A DNA stretch of 64,000 nt from JAIPEI01 sp964443135 (GCA_964443135.1 CAYUBQ010000004.1:1-64000); one strand, 5' to 3'. Shown: positions 44,900 to 54,067, counted from the stretch's first letter. The notes: generated by a model not told the origin, from the sequence alone. A program made the numbers and translations.

Positions 44900-46751
44900 C
44901 CAGCCCGCACAGGGACCGGAGGACCTCCATCGAGCCGTGCTCGACGAATCGGTCGGGAAGGCCCATTCGCCGAACCCGGACCTCGCCGAGGGTTCCGGTG
45001 TCGTTGAACGCTTCCAGGATTGCGCCGCTCAGCCCTCCCGCCCGGGTGTTTTCCTCCACCACGAGCACCCGCCCGGTGCTCAGCGCGTGCTCGGCCAGCG
45101 CCGGGTCCAGGGGCTTGACAAAGCGGACGTTGACGACCCGGGCCTGAATCCCCCTCTCCTCGAGGGCCTCGGCGGCGACAAGCGAGGGGGCGACCATGCT
45201 TCCGACGGCGAGGATGGCGAGATCGCCGCCTTCCCGGAGGAGCTCGGACCTTCCAATCGGGATCTCCCGGAAATCTTCCTCCAGGCGCACGCCGGTGCCG
45301 GTTCCCCTGGGGTAGCGCAGGGCCACGGGTCCCGGCTGCTTGAGGGCGGTATAGAGCATGTGCCTGAGCTCGTTCTCGTCCCTGGGGGCCATGACGGTGA
45401 TGTTCGGAAGGATGCGCGTGTAGGAGAGGTCGAACGGTCCGTGGTGGGTGGGGCCGTCCTCCCCCACGAGCCCGCCGCGATCCAGGCAGAAGACCACGGG
45501 GAGGTTCTGGAGACATACGTCATGGATGATCTGGTCGTAAGCCCGCTGGAGAAAGGTGGAGTAGATGGCCACCACCGGACGGAGCCCTTCCACGGCCAGC
45601 CCGGCCGCGAAGGTGACGGCGTGCTGCTCGGCGATGCCCACGTCCCGGAAACGGTCCGGGAAGATCTCGGAGAAACGGTTCAGGCCGGTGCCCTCCGGCA
45701 TGGCCGCGGTGATGGCGAAGAGCTCGGGGATCTTCTCTCCCAGCTCCACCATGGCGTTCCCGAACACCTCCGTGTAGGTCGGCGGAGGGGCTTGAGCGGC
45801 CCTGGCGGGGGTGCCGGTTTCGATCTCGAACACCCCCACGCCGTGGAAGTGGGCCGGGTCCTTCTCGGCCGGGGGGTACCCTTTGCCCTTGACTGTGACC
45901 ACATGGACGAGCACGGGGCCCGGGATGTGAAGCGTGTTCTGAAAGCTCTCGATGAGCCGGTCGAGCCGGTGCCCCTGGATGGGGCCGATGTACTTGAACT
46001 TGAACGCCTCGAAGAGCATGCCGGGGGTGAAAAAGGTGATGAAGGAGTCCTCGCTCCGACGCGCGATGTTCAGGATGTTCTCGCCCACGCCGGGAATGGA
46101 TTTCAAAAAAGATTCGATGTCCTTCCGGAAGTTCACGAACCGTTTTCCGGACATCTTGCGGCTGAGGAAAGAGGAGAAGGCTCCCACGTTCGGCGCGATG
46201 GACATCTCGTTGTCGTTCAGGACCACGATCAAATCCTTTTCCATGTGCCCGGCCTGGTTCAGGCCCTCGTAGGCCATTCCTCCGGTCATGGATCCGTCTC
46301 CGATCACTGCGATCACCCGGTTTTGAAGACCCTTGAACTCGTTCGCGGTGCTGATGCCGAGTCCCGCGGAGATGGACGTGCTGCTGTGGCCCGTGTCGAA
46401 GGGGTCGTAGGGGCTCTCCGCCCGCTTGGGGAATCCGCTGATCCCACCGTAGGTGCGGAGGGTCTCGAACCGGTCCCGCCTCCCCGTGATCAGCTTGTGG
46501 GTGTAAGCCTGATGCCCCACGTCCCAGATGATCTTGTCCCTGGGGGTGTCGAACACGTGGTGGAGCGCCAGGGTGAGCTCCACCACGCCGAGGCTGGGCG
46601 CGAGGTGACCGCCCTTCCTGGAGACCGTCTGGATGATCTCGCTCCGGATCTCGGCCGCGAGCTGCTCCAGTTCCTCGGTGGAGAGCTCCCGCAGATCCGC
46701 AGGGCTCTCGATGCTCTCCAGGATCGGTTCCTGCCGGTTCCCTTTGCTCAT
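44856..46751 (-). CDS. dxs: 1-deoxy-D-xylulose-5-phosphate synthase
   Basis: TPP-dependent entry enzyme of the MEP isoprenoid pathway: pyruvate + glyceraldehyde-3-phosphate to DXP. It has 631 aa. The TPP/Mg motif is GDGSMTGGMAYEGLNQAG...NDNEMSI. The N-terminal active-site His is in GHQAYTHKLITGRRD and FDTGHSSTSISAGLG. The transketolase middle domain has DVGIAEQHAVTFAAGLA and DRGGLVGEDGPTHHG. Its ATG overlaps the prenyl-synthase stop by 4 nt. The order xseA-xseB-ispA-dxs-tlyA is widely conserved. Confidence 0.97.
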   Translation of the reverse strand: MSKGNRQEPILESIESPADLRELSTEELEQLAAEIRSEIIQTVSRKGGHLAPSLGVVELTLALHHVFDTPRDKIIWDVGHQAYTHKLITGRRDRFETLRTYGGISGFPKRAESPYDPFDTGHSSTSISAGLGISTANEFKGLQNRVIAVIGDGSMTGGMAYEGLNQAGHMEKDLIVVLNDNEMSIAPNVGAFSSFLSRKMSGKRFVNFRKDIESFLKSIPGVGENILNIARRSEDSFITFFTPGMLFEAFKFKYIGPIQGHRLDRLIESFQNTLHIPGPVLVHVVTVKGKGYPPAEKDPAHFHGVGVFEIETGTPARAAQAPPPTYTEVFGNAMVELGEKIPELFAITAAMPEGTGLNRFSEIFPDRFRDVGIAEQHAVTFAAGLAVEGLRPVVAIYSTFLQRAYDQIIHDVCLQNLPVVFCLDRGGLVGEDGPTHHGPFDLSYTRILPNITVMAPRDENELRHMLYTALKQPGPVALRYPRGTGTGVRLEEDFREIPIGRSELLREGGDLAILAVGSMVAPSLVAAEALEERGIQARVVNVRFVKPLDPALAEHALSTGRVLVVEENTRAGGLSGAILEAFNDTGTLGEVRVRRMGLPDRFVEHGSMEVLRSLCGLDAPSIVEEAEHLFR

Positions 46752-47641
46752 CTCTTTCTCTCGACGATGTACCGGGCGACGGCCCGCAACGGGTCCGCCC
46801 GGTGATCCAACGGGTTCAAGGCGTCCAGCGCCCCGCGGACCAGGTCCTCCCGGGCCCTGCGCGAGGTCTCCAGGCCGAAGACCGCGGGCCAGGTGACTTT
46901 GCCCCGCTCCGCATCGCTGCCCACGTCCTTGCCCAGGGTCCCCCGGTCCCCCTCGATGTTCAGGATGTCGTCCGAGATCTGGAAGGCGAGGCCGATCCCT
47001 CTCCCGTATGCCTCGAGGGCATCGACCCAGGCTTCGGGTGCGCCGCAGAGAATGGCGCCGCACACGGAGGAGACGGTGATCAGGTCGGCGGTCTTGTGGG
47101 TGTGGATGAACCGAACACGCTCCTCGTCGGGCGGGGTTCCTTCGGACAGGATGTCCACCACCTGCCCGCCGATCATGCCGCGGAACCCCGTCGCCTCGGA
47201 GACCCGCCGGATGGCCCGGGTGTGGGCGTCGGGGGAGGTTCCTGCGGGAAGGCGCACGCCCGCCAGCACGGCGAAGGCCTCGGTGAGCAGTCCGTCGCCG
47301 GCCAGGAGGGCGATGGCCTCTCCGAACACCTTGTGGTTGGTCGGCTTTCCCCGCCTGAGATCGTCGTCGTCCATGACCGGCAGGTCGTCGTGGATGAGGG
47401 AGTAGGTGTGGATCATCTCGAGGGCGCAGGCCGCCGGGAGGACGTCCTCGGACCTTCCGCCGGTCGCCTCGGCTCCGGCCATGCACAGGATCGGGCGGAG
47501 CCTTTTTCCTCCTGCGAAGAGGCTGTAGGTCATGGCCCGGATCACGTCGGCGGCCGGTCCTTCGGGTGGAGGAAAGCACGACTCGAGCGCGCGATCGACG
47601 ATCGTGCGCTTCCCGGCGAGATAGGCTTTGAGATCGATCAT
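46748..47641 (-). CDS. ispA: Short-chain (E)-polyprenyl diphosphate synthase (farnesyl-diphosphate type)
   Basis: Condenses IPP with allylic diphosphates, probably to FPP or GGPP. It has 297 aa. First aspartate-rich motif: LIHDDLPVMDDDDLRRG. Second: FQISDDILNIEGD. GGKRLRPILCM binds IPP and NHKVFGEA follows. Product length cannot be fixed by eye. It starts at ATG 47641, overlapping the xseB stop by 4 nt; its own stop overlaps the dxs start by 4 nt. Confidence 0.94.
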   Translation of the reverse strand: MIDLKAYLAGKRTIVDRALESCFPPPEGPAADVIRAMTYSLFAGGKRLRPILCMAGAEATGGRSEDVLPAACALEMIHTYSLIHDDLPVMDDDDLRRGKPTNHKVFGEAIALLAGDGLLTEAFAVLAGVRLPAGTSPDAHTRAIRRVSEATGFRGMIGGQVVDILSEGTPPDEERVRFIHTHKTADLITVSSVCGAILCGAPEAWVDALEAYGRGIGLAFQISDDILNIEGDRGTLGKDVGSDAERGKVTWPAVFGLETSRRAREDLVRGALDALNPLDHRADPLRAVARYIVERKR

Positions 47642-47883
47642 GGGTTTTCGTCCTCGGAATCTCCGGGCCCGAAGGGCTTTTCGAGCAGGCGCCCCTCCTG
47701 TTCCCGGACGAGAAGGGTGACCTTCTTCTCCGCCTCTTCCAGCTTGCGGGAGCAGAAAGCGGCGAGCTTCATCCCTTCCTCGAACACGCTGAGCGACTCC
47801 TCCAGGGGCATGTCGCCGCCCTCGAGCTGCTGGACGATTTCCTCGAGTCGTTTCATGGACTCTTCGAAGGTCTTGTCGGCCAT
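47638..47883 (-). CDS. xseB: Exodeoxyribonuclease VII small subunit
   Basis: 81-aa helical hairpin that binds XseA to form the single-strand nuclease. The family signature FEESMKRLEEIVQQLEGGDMPLEESL...FEEGMKLAAFC is complete. ATG 47883 is preferred because GAGG lies 6 nt before it; an ATG two codons upstream is too close to that site. It is coupled to ispA by an ATGA overlap. Confidence 0.94.
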   Translation of the reverse strand: MADKTFEESMKRLEEIVQQLEGGDMPLEESLSVFEEGMKLAAFCSRKLEEAEKKVTLLVREQEGRLLEKPFGPGDSEDENP

Positions 47884-47948
47884 CTCCATCCTCGCGAGTG
47901 TCGCGCACCGTTGCTGGACGCCGGGAAGCGATTTAATCCTTCATTATC

Positions 47949-49370
47949 TTACGATTCAAAGACCTTGTCAATTCGACACTCGAGGGTCCCCCGGGCCAGG
48001 GTCACCTTCACGCGGTCTCCCCTTCGGGCCGCCGAGGCCCGCCGCAGCACCCCCCCCTCCGGGAGAAGGCGTGTGATGCTGTACCCGCGCTGCAGCACGC
48101 CGTGCGGATCGAGACCGCGGAGCCGTCCCTCGAGAACGGAGAGGGCGGAACGGTGGGTGGAGAGGGTGCGTTCCAGGCCCGCGTCCAGGGTGCGGCGGAA
48201 GAAACCGAGCTCCTGCCGGAGATCCCGGATGCGCCGCCGGGGGCCGCTTCGGGCGAGCCGGTCGGTGGCGGCCCCAAGCTTGGCGGCGTGCTCCCGAACC
48301 AGGAACGTTTCGTTGCGAACCAGGCGCGCTCCGAGATCGTCGAGCTGCATCCAGGACTGCTCGATCGCCTTCCTGGGGTCCCGGAGCCTGACTCCGAGGT
48401 GGCCGAGGCGCTCCGAGCGCCGCTGGAGCCGGACTCGGAGGCCGGAGACGAGCCGGTCGCGGAGGTCACGGATGCGGGTTTTCAGGATTTCCTTTTCCGA
48501 CACGAGCAGCTCGGCCGCGGCCGAGGGCGTCGGGGCCCGGAAGTCCGCCACCAGGTCGGCGATGGTCACGTCGATCTCGTGCCCGACGGCGGAGACCACC
48601 GGAATGCGGGAGCCTCGAATGGCGCGGGCCACGATCTCCTCGTTGAACGGCCACAAGTCCTCCAGGGACCCGCCTCCCCGGGTGAGGACGATCACGTCGA
48701 CGTCGAGGTGTCGATTGACGGTCTCGATCGCCTCGCTGATCTCTCGGGCCGCCCGGTCGCCCTGTACCCGGACCGGAACCACCGTGATCCCGATGTTGCC
48801 GAAGCGGCGTTGGATGACGTTCAGAAAGTCGCGAACGGCCGCCCCGGTGGGCGAGGTGATCACCGCCACACGCGACGGCAGGAAGGGAAGAGGCTTCTTG
48901 TCCTCCTTCCGGAACCATCCCGCGGCGGCCAGCTTCTGCTTGAGCTGCTCGTAGGCGAGCGCAAGGGCGCCGACGCCCAAAGGTTCGAGATAGTCCAGAA
49001 CGAGCTGGTACTCCCCACGGGGCTCGTACAGGCCGACGCGCCCCTGGGCGATGACCTTCATGCCGTCCTCCAGGCGGAAACGGAGTGTCCGGACCTTGGG
49101 GCGGAACATCACGGCGCGGATCCGGGCGGCCTCGTCCTTGAGGGCCATGTAGCAGTGTCCCGAGGCCGGCGTCCGGACGTTGGAGAGCTCCCCCTCCACC
49201 CAGACGAAGGGGAACCGGTCCTCCAGTAAATCGCGGATCCCCGCGGTCAATCCGGAGACGGTGTAGACGCGGGGACCCCGACTCTCCACCTGCTCTTCGT
49301 TCTCCAACGCTCTGTTCCCCCCGGTGCGCCGTGGAGGCCGTTCGCGTTTCCCCGGCAGACCGCCGGGCAT
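47949..49370 (-). CDS. xseA: Exodeoxyribonuclease VII large subunit
   Basis: Catalytic subunit degrading single-stranded DNA. It has 473 aa from ATG 49370. An N-terminal OB domain (YTVSGLTAGIRDLLEDRFPFVWVEGELSN...GHCYMALKD) is followed by the nuclease core. The core has VAVITSPTGAAVRDFLN, LTRGGGSLEDLWPFNEE and SAVGHEIDVTIADLVADFRAPTPSAAAE. A long coiled coil and a small C-terminal domain follow. The first ~28 residues are low-complexity, and a GTG about 84 nt downstream could be the true start. It heads the xseA-xseB-ispA-dxs-tlyA operon. Confidence 0.94.
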   Translation of the reverse strand: MPGGLPGKRERPPRRTGGNRALENEEQVESRGPRVYTVSGLTAGIRDLLEDRFPFVWVEGELSNVRTPASGHCYMALKDEAARIRAVMFRPKVRTLRFRLEDGMKVIAQGRVGLYEPRGEYQLVLDYLEPLGVGALALAYEQLKQKLAAAGWFRKEDKKPLPFLPSRVAVITSPTGAAVRDFLNVIQRRFGNIGITVVPVRVQGDRAAREISEAIETVNRHLDVDVIVLTRGGGSLEDLWPFNEEIVARAIRGSRIPVVSAVGHEIDVTIADLVADFRAPTPSAAAELLVSEKEILKTRIRDLRDRLVSGLRVRLQRRSERLGHLGVRLRDPRKAIEQSWMQLDDLGARLVRNETFLVREHAAKLGAATDRLARSGPRRRIRDLRQELGFFRRTLDAGLERTLSTHRSALSVLEGRLRGLDPHGVLQRGYSITRLLPEGGVLRRASAARRGDRVKVTLARGTLECRIDKVFES

Positions 49371-49477
49371 GCACCGGGGGGCATCCTATCGGAACGGGGG
49401 ATGGCAGACAACCCCTTTCGGCCCTCCGGGGACGGACGACCCGTTCGGTCCGCCGGGACTATTCGAGCCCGCCGCAT

Positions 49478-49506
49478 TTGACAGGATCGTGGATTTTCCC
49501 TATCCT
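49478..49506 (+). promoter_or_regulatory. Sigma70-type promoter for the DUF4301 gene
   Basis: Consensus TTGACA (49478-49483), a 17-bp spacer and TATCCT (49501-49506). Confidence 0.65.
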
Positions 49507-49579
49507 CGAGGCAGGAATGTACGGTTGAGACGGACGTCTGTGCCGGGCGTCTCCCGGGCCTTGGAAGGAGGAAAGCCGC

Positions 49580-51154
49580 ATGGAAGAGCCCTTGTTTGCC
49601 GAAGAGGATCTGGCCCGGATCCGGGCCAGAGGGATGTCGCCCGACGAGATCAGGAAGCAGGTGGAGGAGATTCGAAACGGGTTTCCCTGGACTGTGCTGG
49701 ATCGTCCCTGCACGGTGGGAGACGGGATCGTGGCATTGGACGGGGACGAGGTCCGCCGTTTGTCCGGGGTGTACGAAGAAGCGGCCCGATCCGGAAGGGC
49801 CATGAAGTTCGTGCCCGCCTCGGGCGCGGCCAGCCGGATGTTCGGGCTGCTCCAGTCCGCGCGGAACCGTCCGGGCGGGCTTCACGAGGCGGATCTGGTC
49901 CGTAAAGCGGGTGAGGAGGACGAGGGGAGCGCCCGGCTCCTCCACTTTTTCAGGGAGTTGAAGAGTCTGGCCCTGTATGAGGACCTGCGCGAGTCCATGG
50001 ACGCCGACGGCCTCGACGCGGACGCCGTGCTCGCGGAGGGTCGCTTCGACGTCTGCCTGGAGTACCTGCTGGGTCCGAAGGGGATGGACGCGGCCAACCT
50101 TCCCAAGGGGCTGATCCCGTTCCACGCATACCCGGACGGCACGCGCCGCACCCCGTTCGAGGAGCAGCTGGTGGAAACCTCCCTGACCGTTCGGGACGAC
50201 CGGGGCGTGGCCAGGGTCCACTTCACCGCGTCGCCGGAGCACGAGGAGGCGATTCGTTCCCACCTGGAAGAGAGGCGCCCGCGCTACGAGGGAGAGGACA
50301 CCCGGTTCGAGATCGGCCTCAGTGTCCAGATGCCCCGGACCGATACGATCGCCCTGGACATGGAGGGAAGGCCCTTTCGGGGGGAGGAGGGGAGAATCCT
50401 CTTTCGGCCCGGCGGGCACGGCGCCCTGCTGGAAAACCTCGACCGGCTGGAGGGCGACCTGGTCTTCGTCAAGAACATCGACAACGTGGTGCCCGATCGC
50501 CTGAAGGGGATCACCGTGTCCTACAAAATGGCTCTGGGCGGCGTGCTCGTCGCACTCCAGGGAGAGATCTTCCGGCAGCTCGAGGAACTGGCGTCCGGTG
50601 GTCTTTCCGAGGACCTGATGGACCGGGCCTGGACCTTCGTGGTGTCGCGCCTCTCCATCCAGCCTCCCCCGGAGATGAGGAAAGGTTCGCTGCGGGAGCA
50701 GCGCGATTTTCTTTTTGACCGGTTGAACCGTCCTCTGAGGGTGTGCGGCATGGTTCGGAACGAGGGAGAGCCGGGCGGAGGCCCCTTCTGGGTCAGGAAC
50801 CGGGACGGGGGCTTGTCCATTCAGATCGTGGAGTCGAGCCAGGTGGACATGGACTCGCCGGACCAGAAGGAGATCTGGTCCTCCTCCACCCACTTCAATC
50901 CCGTGGATCTCGTCTGCGGGCTGCGGGATTTTCGAGACCGGCCTTTCGACCTGCCCGCTTTCCGCGATCCGGAGACGGGCTTCGTGTCGATCAAGTCCAA
51001 GGGGGGGCGAGAGCTCAAGGCCCTGGAGCTCCCGGGTCTCTGGAACGGTGCCATGGCCGCGTGGAACACGGTCTTCGTGGAGGTCCCCATCGAGACCTTC
51101 AATCCCGTGAAAACGATTCTGGACCTGCTCCGCGACGAGCATCGGGCCCCATGA
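49580..51154 (+). CDS. DUF4301-family protein (nucleotidyltransferase-like)
   Basis: 524-aa soluble protein matching the DUF4301 family. N-terminal MKFVPASGAASRMF resembles a nucleotide-sugar pyrophosphorylase loop, with PKGLIPFHAYPDG and the C-terminal IWSSSTHFNPVDLVCGLRDFR, KSKGGRELKALELPGLWNGAMA and ETFNPVKTILDLLR. Comparison with sugar nucleotidyltransferases is a fold-level inference; no substrate is known. AAGGAGG precedes the ATG. Its stop overlaps the start of the DUF368 transporter (ATGA), which ties the two products together. Confidence 0.85.
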   Translation: MEEPLFAEEDLARIRARGMSPDEIRKQVEEIRNGFPWTVLDRPCTVGDGIVALDGDEVRRLSGVYEEAARSGRAMKFVPASGAASRMFGLLQSARNRPGGLHEADLVRKAGEEDEGSARLLHFFRELKSLALYEDLRESMDADGLDADAVLAEGRFDVCLEYLLGPKGMDAANLPKGLIPFHAYPDGTRRTPFEEQLVETSLTVRDDRGVARVHFTASPEHEEAIRSHLEERRPRYEGEDTRFEIGLSVQMPRTDTIALDMEGRPFRGEEGRILFRPGGHGALLENLDRLEGDLVFVKNIDNVVPDRLKGITVSYKMALGGVLVALQGEIFRQLEELASGGLSEDLMDRAWTFVVSRLSIQPPPEMRKGSLREQRDFLFDRLNRPLRVCGMVRNEGEPGGGPFWVRNRDGGLSIQIVESSQVDMDSPDQKEIWSSSTHFNPVDLVCGLRDFRDRPFDLPAFRDPETGFVSIKSKGGRELKALELPGLWNGAMAAWNTVFVEVPIETFNPVKTILDLLRDEHRAP

Positions 51155-52089
51155 CGCCGCTCGAAGGCCCCGCACGCTCGGCCCGGGACCATGTGGGGTT
51201 GGCCCTGAAGGGGTTCTGCATGGGGGCGGCCGACGTGGTCCCCGGGGTGTCCGGCGGTACCATGGCCTTCATCCTCGGGATCTACGAGGAGCTGATCGGC
51301 GCCATCCGCTCCTTCGACGCACGATTCCTCCGGCTGCTCCTTTCGATGCGGCTCAGGGAGGCCGCGGGCCACGCCCGCTGGAAGTTCGTCGGAGCCGTGG
51401 GCGCCGGGATCCTGGGTGCGGTGTTCTCCCTGGCGCGGCTGTTGAGCTGGCTTCTTCACAACCACCCGGTTCCGGTCTGGGCCTTTTTCTTCGGGCTCAT
51501 CGTCGCGTCTCTGTTCACCGTGAGCCGCCGGATCCGGAGGTGGCGGCCGCGTGTCCCCGGGGGGATCCTTGTGGGCGCGGTCGGGACCTATCTCCTGGTC
51601 GGCGTGGTCCCCATGTCCACGCCGGAGGCCCCCTGGTTTCTGTTCCTGTCCGGGGCCGTGGCCATCTGCGCCATGATCCTTCCCGGCATATCCGGGGCCT
51701 TCATCCTGGTCCTTCTCGGAAAATACCTGTTCGTCCTGGAGGCGGTGAACAACCGCGACCTGGCCACCCTGGGCCTCGTGGCGGCCGGCGCCGCAACGGG
51801 CCTCATCGCGTTTTCACGACTCCTGGGCTGGCTCTTCCGGCGGTTTCACGATGCAACCATCGCTTTTCTCACCGGTCTGATGCTGGGCTCCCTCCGGAAG
51901 ATCTGGCCCTGGAAGGCCGCGGCTGCGGCCGGGGAGGGTGCCGGGTCCGTGGCGGCGGTCCCGGCCAACGTCCTCCCGGGCCAGTGGACGCCCGAGGTGA
52001 CCCTGGCCCTGGTCCTGGCAACGGCGGGCTTCCTGGCGGTCCTGGCCCTCAACCGATGGGCCGGGATCGGCGGGAAGCGATCCTCCTAG
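51151..52089 (+). CDS. DUF368 polyprenyl-phosphate transporter (PopT type)
   Basis: 312-aa inner-membrane protein with about eight helices. Family hallmarks are the N-terminal KGFCMGAADVVPGVSGGTMAFILGIYEELI and the second repeat AICAMILPGISGAFILVLLGKYLFVLEAV. DUF368 proteins were shown to recycle undecaprenyl phosphate across the membrane for cell-wall and O-antigen synthesis. It is translationally coupled to the DUF4301 gene by a 4-nt overlap, which suggests that gene may also act in envelope glycan metabolism. Region 52090-52300 shows nothing. Confidence 0.88.
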   Translation: MTPLEGPARSARDHVGLALKGFCMGAADVVPGVSGGTMAFILGIYEELIGAIRSFDARFLRLLLSMRLREAAGHARWKFVGAVGAGILGAVFSLARLLSWLLHNHPVPVWAFFFGLIVASLFTVSRRIRRWRPRVPGGILVGAVGTYLLVGVVPMSTPEAPWFLFLSGAVAICAMILPGISGAFILVLLGKYLFVLEAVNNRDLATLGLVAAGAATGLIAFSRLLGWLFRRFHDATIAFLTGLMLGSLRKIWPWKAAAAAGEGAGSVAAVPANVLPGQWTPEVTLALVLATAGFLAVLALNRWAGIGGKRSS

Positions 52090-52300
52090 CACCGGCCCCG
52101 CTTACACAACGTCCGGGAGTGGTCACCACAGAAGCGTCTCGAGCGTCAAAGAACCGGACACCCGGACCGAGGGCGCCGGGGCGTCCGGCGGTGAGACGGC
52201 GGGGGCCCGGGAAGGACGCGCCTGGCATGTGGATTGCAGAGTATGGCATGTCGTCGGGGGAAGGCAGGGTGGGCGCCGGTTCCACTCAGAAGCAGGATCT

Positions 52301-53026
52301 ATGGAGTTCCGCAGCCAGATTCAAGGTGAGACGGTGAGCGCGGTTTTTCGACAGCTGCAGCGTCAGAGGAGCCCGTTGCGCATCCACGTTCTGGGACGGG
52401 GATACGAGCGGCTGAGCATTGTTACGGGGATCGAGTCCCGGAACGGTCAATGCTATCTCCTGGTGGATCTTCCGATGCAGTTCGAGACCGAGCTGCCCGA
52501 CTGCGAGGGCCTGCGGGTACAGCTCGAGTTCGCCGACAGGGAGCGAATCCCCCACTCCTGCCGGACCGTGATCCACCGCCCGGAGGGAGACGACCTCTGG
52601 CTCGTTCTGCCGGATTCCGTGGAGCGGATTCAGAGAAGACGGCATTTCCGCGTGGAGCCTCCCCAGGGCACCCGGATCCTGCTCCCTTTCCCGGGTAGGG
52701 AGATCGAGGTCCCCGTGCTGAACCTCAGCCTTGGAGGCGGGCTGGTCATCAGCCCGAAGAGAGGGGAGGCCAGGTCGCTCGACCTGGGACCGGGATCGAC
52801 CCTTCGTGACGTCCGCCTGCTGAGCACGATGGAGGAGGAGAAGCTCGAGGTGAAGATCCGGAGGGCCGAGGTGATCCGTGCGGAGAAGATTCCGGAGAGC
52901 TCGAGGATCCAGTTCGCCCTCCAGTTTGTCCGCATGGAGAAAGAAGACGAGCAGCAGCTCGACCGTTTCATCTACTACAGCCAGCGGAGGCTGCTGAAGA
53001 AGAGGAGCCTGCTGCTCGGTGCTTAG
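52301..53026 (+). CDS. PilZ-domain protein, YcgR-like (cyclic-di-GMP receptor)
   Basis: 241 aa: an N-terminal YcgR-N/PilZN-like beta domain (about 5-105) and a C-terminal PilZ domain (about 109-235). The c-di-GMP motif is QRRRHFR (R113-x3-R117), and the second motif reads NLSLGGG (141-147), the N-x-S-x-x-G variant. YcgR-type proteins slow flagellar rotation when c-di-GMP is high. It lies next to the flagellar region but on the opposite strand, so a motility role is plausible. Confidence 0.87.
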   Translation: MEFRSQIQGETVSAVFRQLQRQRSPLRIHVLGRGYERLSIVTGIESRNGQCYLLVDLPMQFETELPDCEGLRVQLEFADRERIPHSCRTVIHRPEGDDLWLVLPDSVERIQRRRHFRVEPPQGTRILLPFPGREIEVPVLNLSLGGGLVISPKRGEARSLDLGPGSTLRDVRLLSTMEEEKLEVKIRRAEVIRAEKIPESSRIQFALQFVRMEKEDEQQLDRFIYYSQRRLLKKRSLLLGA

Positions 53027-53041
53027 CGGGACGGGAAGGGA

Positions 53042-53272
53042 TCAGGCATAAAGGTCCACGATGGATCCGGGGTGGCTCCTGCATGAAACGGGTCTGCCGC
53101 ACCCGTCGTAAAGCTCCCCCCCGGACGACGGCCCATAGCCGAGGAAGACGAACTCCCGCCGCCCTTTCGATCCACGGGCCGGAACGCCGCTTCCCGGATC
53201 CCGCGGGGTCCTGAGCCCAACGGTGTTCGACGGCTCGGCCGGTATGAGAGCTGTTGTGGCGCCGACGTCCAT
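53042..53272 (-). CDS. Small protein of unknown function at the flagellar cluster edge
   Basis: 76-aa frame starting MDVGATTALIPAEPSNTVGL and ending PGSIVDLYA. It is low in recognisable structure, with a Pro/Gly/Ser-rich middle. A good promoter lies upstream and AAGGGA sits 8 nt before the ATG. GGGAGG followed by a GTG at 53291 in another frame competes as a translation start, but that product looks non-natural and runs into the PilZ gene. Real gene status is uncertain; position next to flgM suggests a flagellar link. Confidence 0.45.
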   Translation of the reverse strand: MDVGATTALIPAEPSNTVGLRTPRDPGSGVPARGSKGRREFVFLGYGPSSGGELYDGCGRPVSCRSHPGSIVDLYA

Positions 53273-53306
53273 GTGGAAGATCCCTTGTCACAAGAACCTC
53301 CCTTAT

Positions 53307-53335
53307 ATATTAAGCATATGAGCGAATGAATGCAA
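53307..53335 (-). promoter_or_regulatory. Sigma70-type promoter for the small 53042-53272 gene
   Basis: Minus-strand TTGCAT (53335-53330), a 17-bp spacer and TAATAT (53312-53307), with GGGAGG just downstream. Confidence 0.6.
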
Positions 53336-53451
53336 GCCCGAAGCGCGTCCCGGGGAGGGGCGCCCTCCGGCCTCGGGGGCAGGCGAAAAGACGCAAGCCG
53401 TCGTCGCAGGCAGGCGGCAACCCTCAGGAACGGGCGGATCGGGGCAGGCTG

Positions 53452-53772
53452 TTACAGGAGCTCGGACAGGGCCGTGCGGAGGATGCGGTCGGCCACCTTC
53501 CGGGGGTCAGCTTCGTAGGTCCCCTCGGCCACCTGTTTCTCGAGCTCGGCCACCCTCTCGGCCCTCTTGGGATCGGGCGTCTCCACGGCTTCATTGGCCT
53601 TCATGATGTCCCTGGAGGCGTTGGAGAGGGCCACCTCGGTGCCTTCCCCGCGGTTTTCCTGCTTTCCCGCATCGCCGACCCGGGCGCCTTGCTCCTCGTT
53701 TTTCCGGGTCTCCCCGGACTTTCGGGCCTGCTCGATCAGGTTGACAGACTGGTGGGTCTCGTCGACTTTCAT
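53452..53772 (-). CDS. flgM: Anti-sigma-28 factor FlgM
   Basis: 106-aa protein holding FliA (sigma28) inactive until the hook is finished and FlgM is exported. The first ~50 residues are disordered and charged. The C-terminal sigma-binding half matches FlgM: EVALSNASRDIMKANEAV, DPKRAERVAELEKQVAEGTYEADPRKVADRIL. ATG 53772 has GGAG 6 nt upstream. It follows the DVU0524-like gene by 31 nt, and both sit behind a FliA-type promoter, forming the usual FliA-FlgM feedback loop. Confidence 0.85.
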   Translation of the reverse strand: MKVDETHQSVNLIEQARKSGETRKNEEQGARVGDAGKQENRGEGTEVALSNASRDIMKANEAVETPDPKRAERVAELEKQVAEGTYEADPRKVADRILRTALSELL

Positions 53773-53803
53773 GAACCGCTCCGTTTCGGAAACTGTGTGT
53801 TGT

Positions 53804-54067
53804 TTACTCGGCCTCGTCCCGGCCGCTTCCGGGCACGCCCCCGCCGGATCCCACGACCCGTCCATGTTCCGCAGGCACGGGGATCTGTGAGATGACGCGT
53901 TCGGACATCTTGTTGAGCGCCTGTCGGTGACGCGCCTCCGCCGAGATGTCCACCCGATCCTTGTACGTTCGATCCGGCCCCAGGGTCTCCTGTACGAGGG
54001 TGTTCCGCCTCTTCAACTGGTTGCCGTAGACACGCAGAACATTTCGTATTTGATGTGTTGTGACCAA
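53804..54067 (-). CDS. DVU0524-like flagellar-cluster protein
   Basis: 87-aa protein beginning VTTHQIRNVLRVYGNQLKRR and containing DRVDISAEARHRQALNKM, the pattern of the DVU0524 family found beside flgM in sulfate reducers. Function unknown; a VDIS-A-EAR segment resembles the start of FlgM-like sigma-binding regions. TTG 54067 is chosen because AGGAGG lies a few bases upstream; other starts lack this. First gene of the FliA-driven transcript. Confidence 0.75.
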   Translation of the reverse strand: MVTTHQIRNVLRVYGNQLKRRNTLVQETLGPDRTYKDRVDISAEARHRQALNKMSERVISQIPVPAEHGRVVGSGGGVPGSGRDEAE

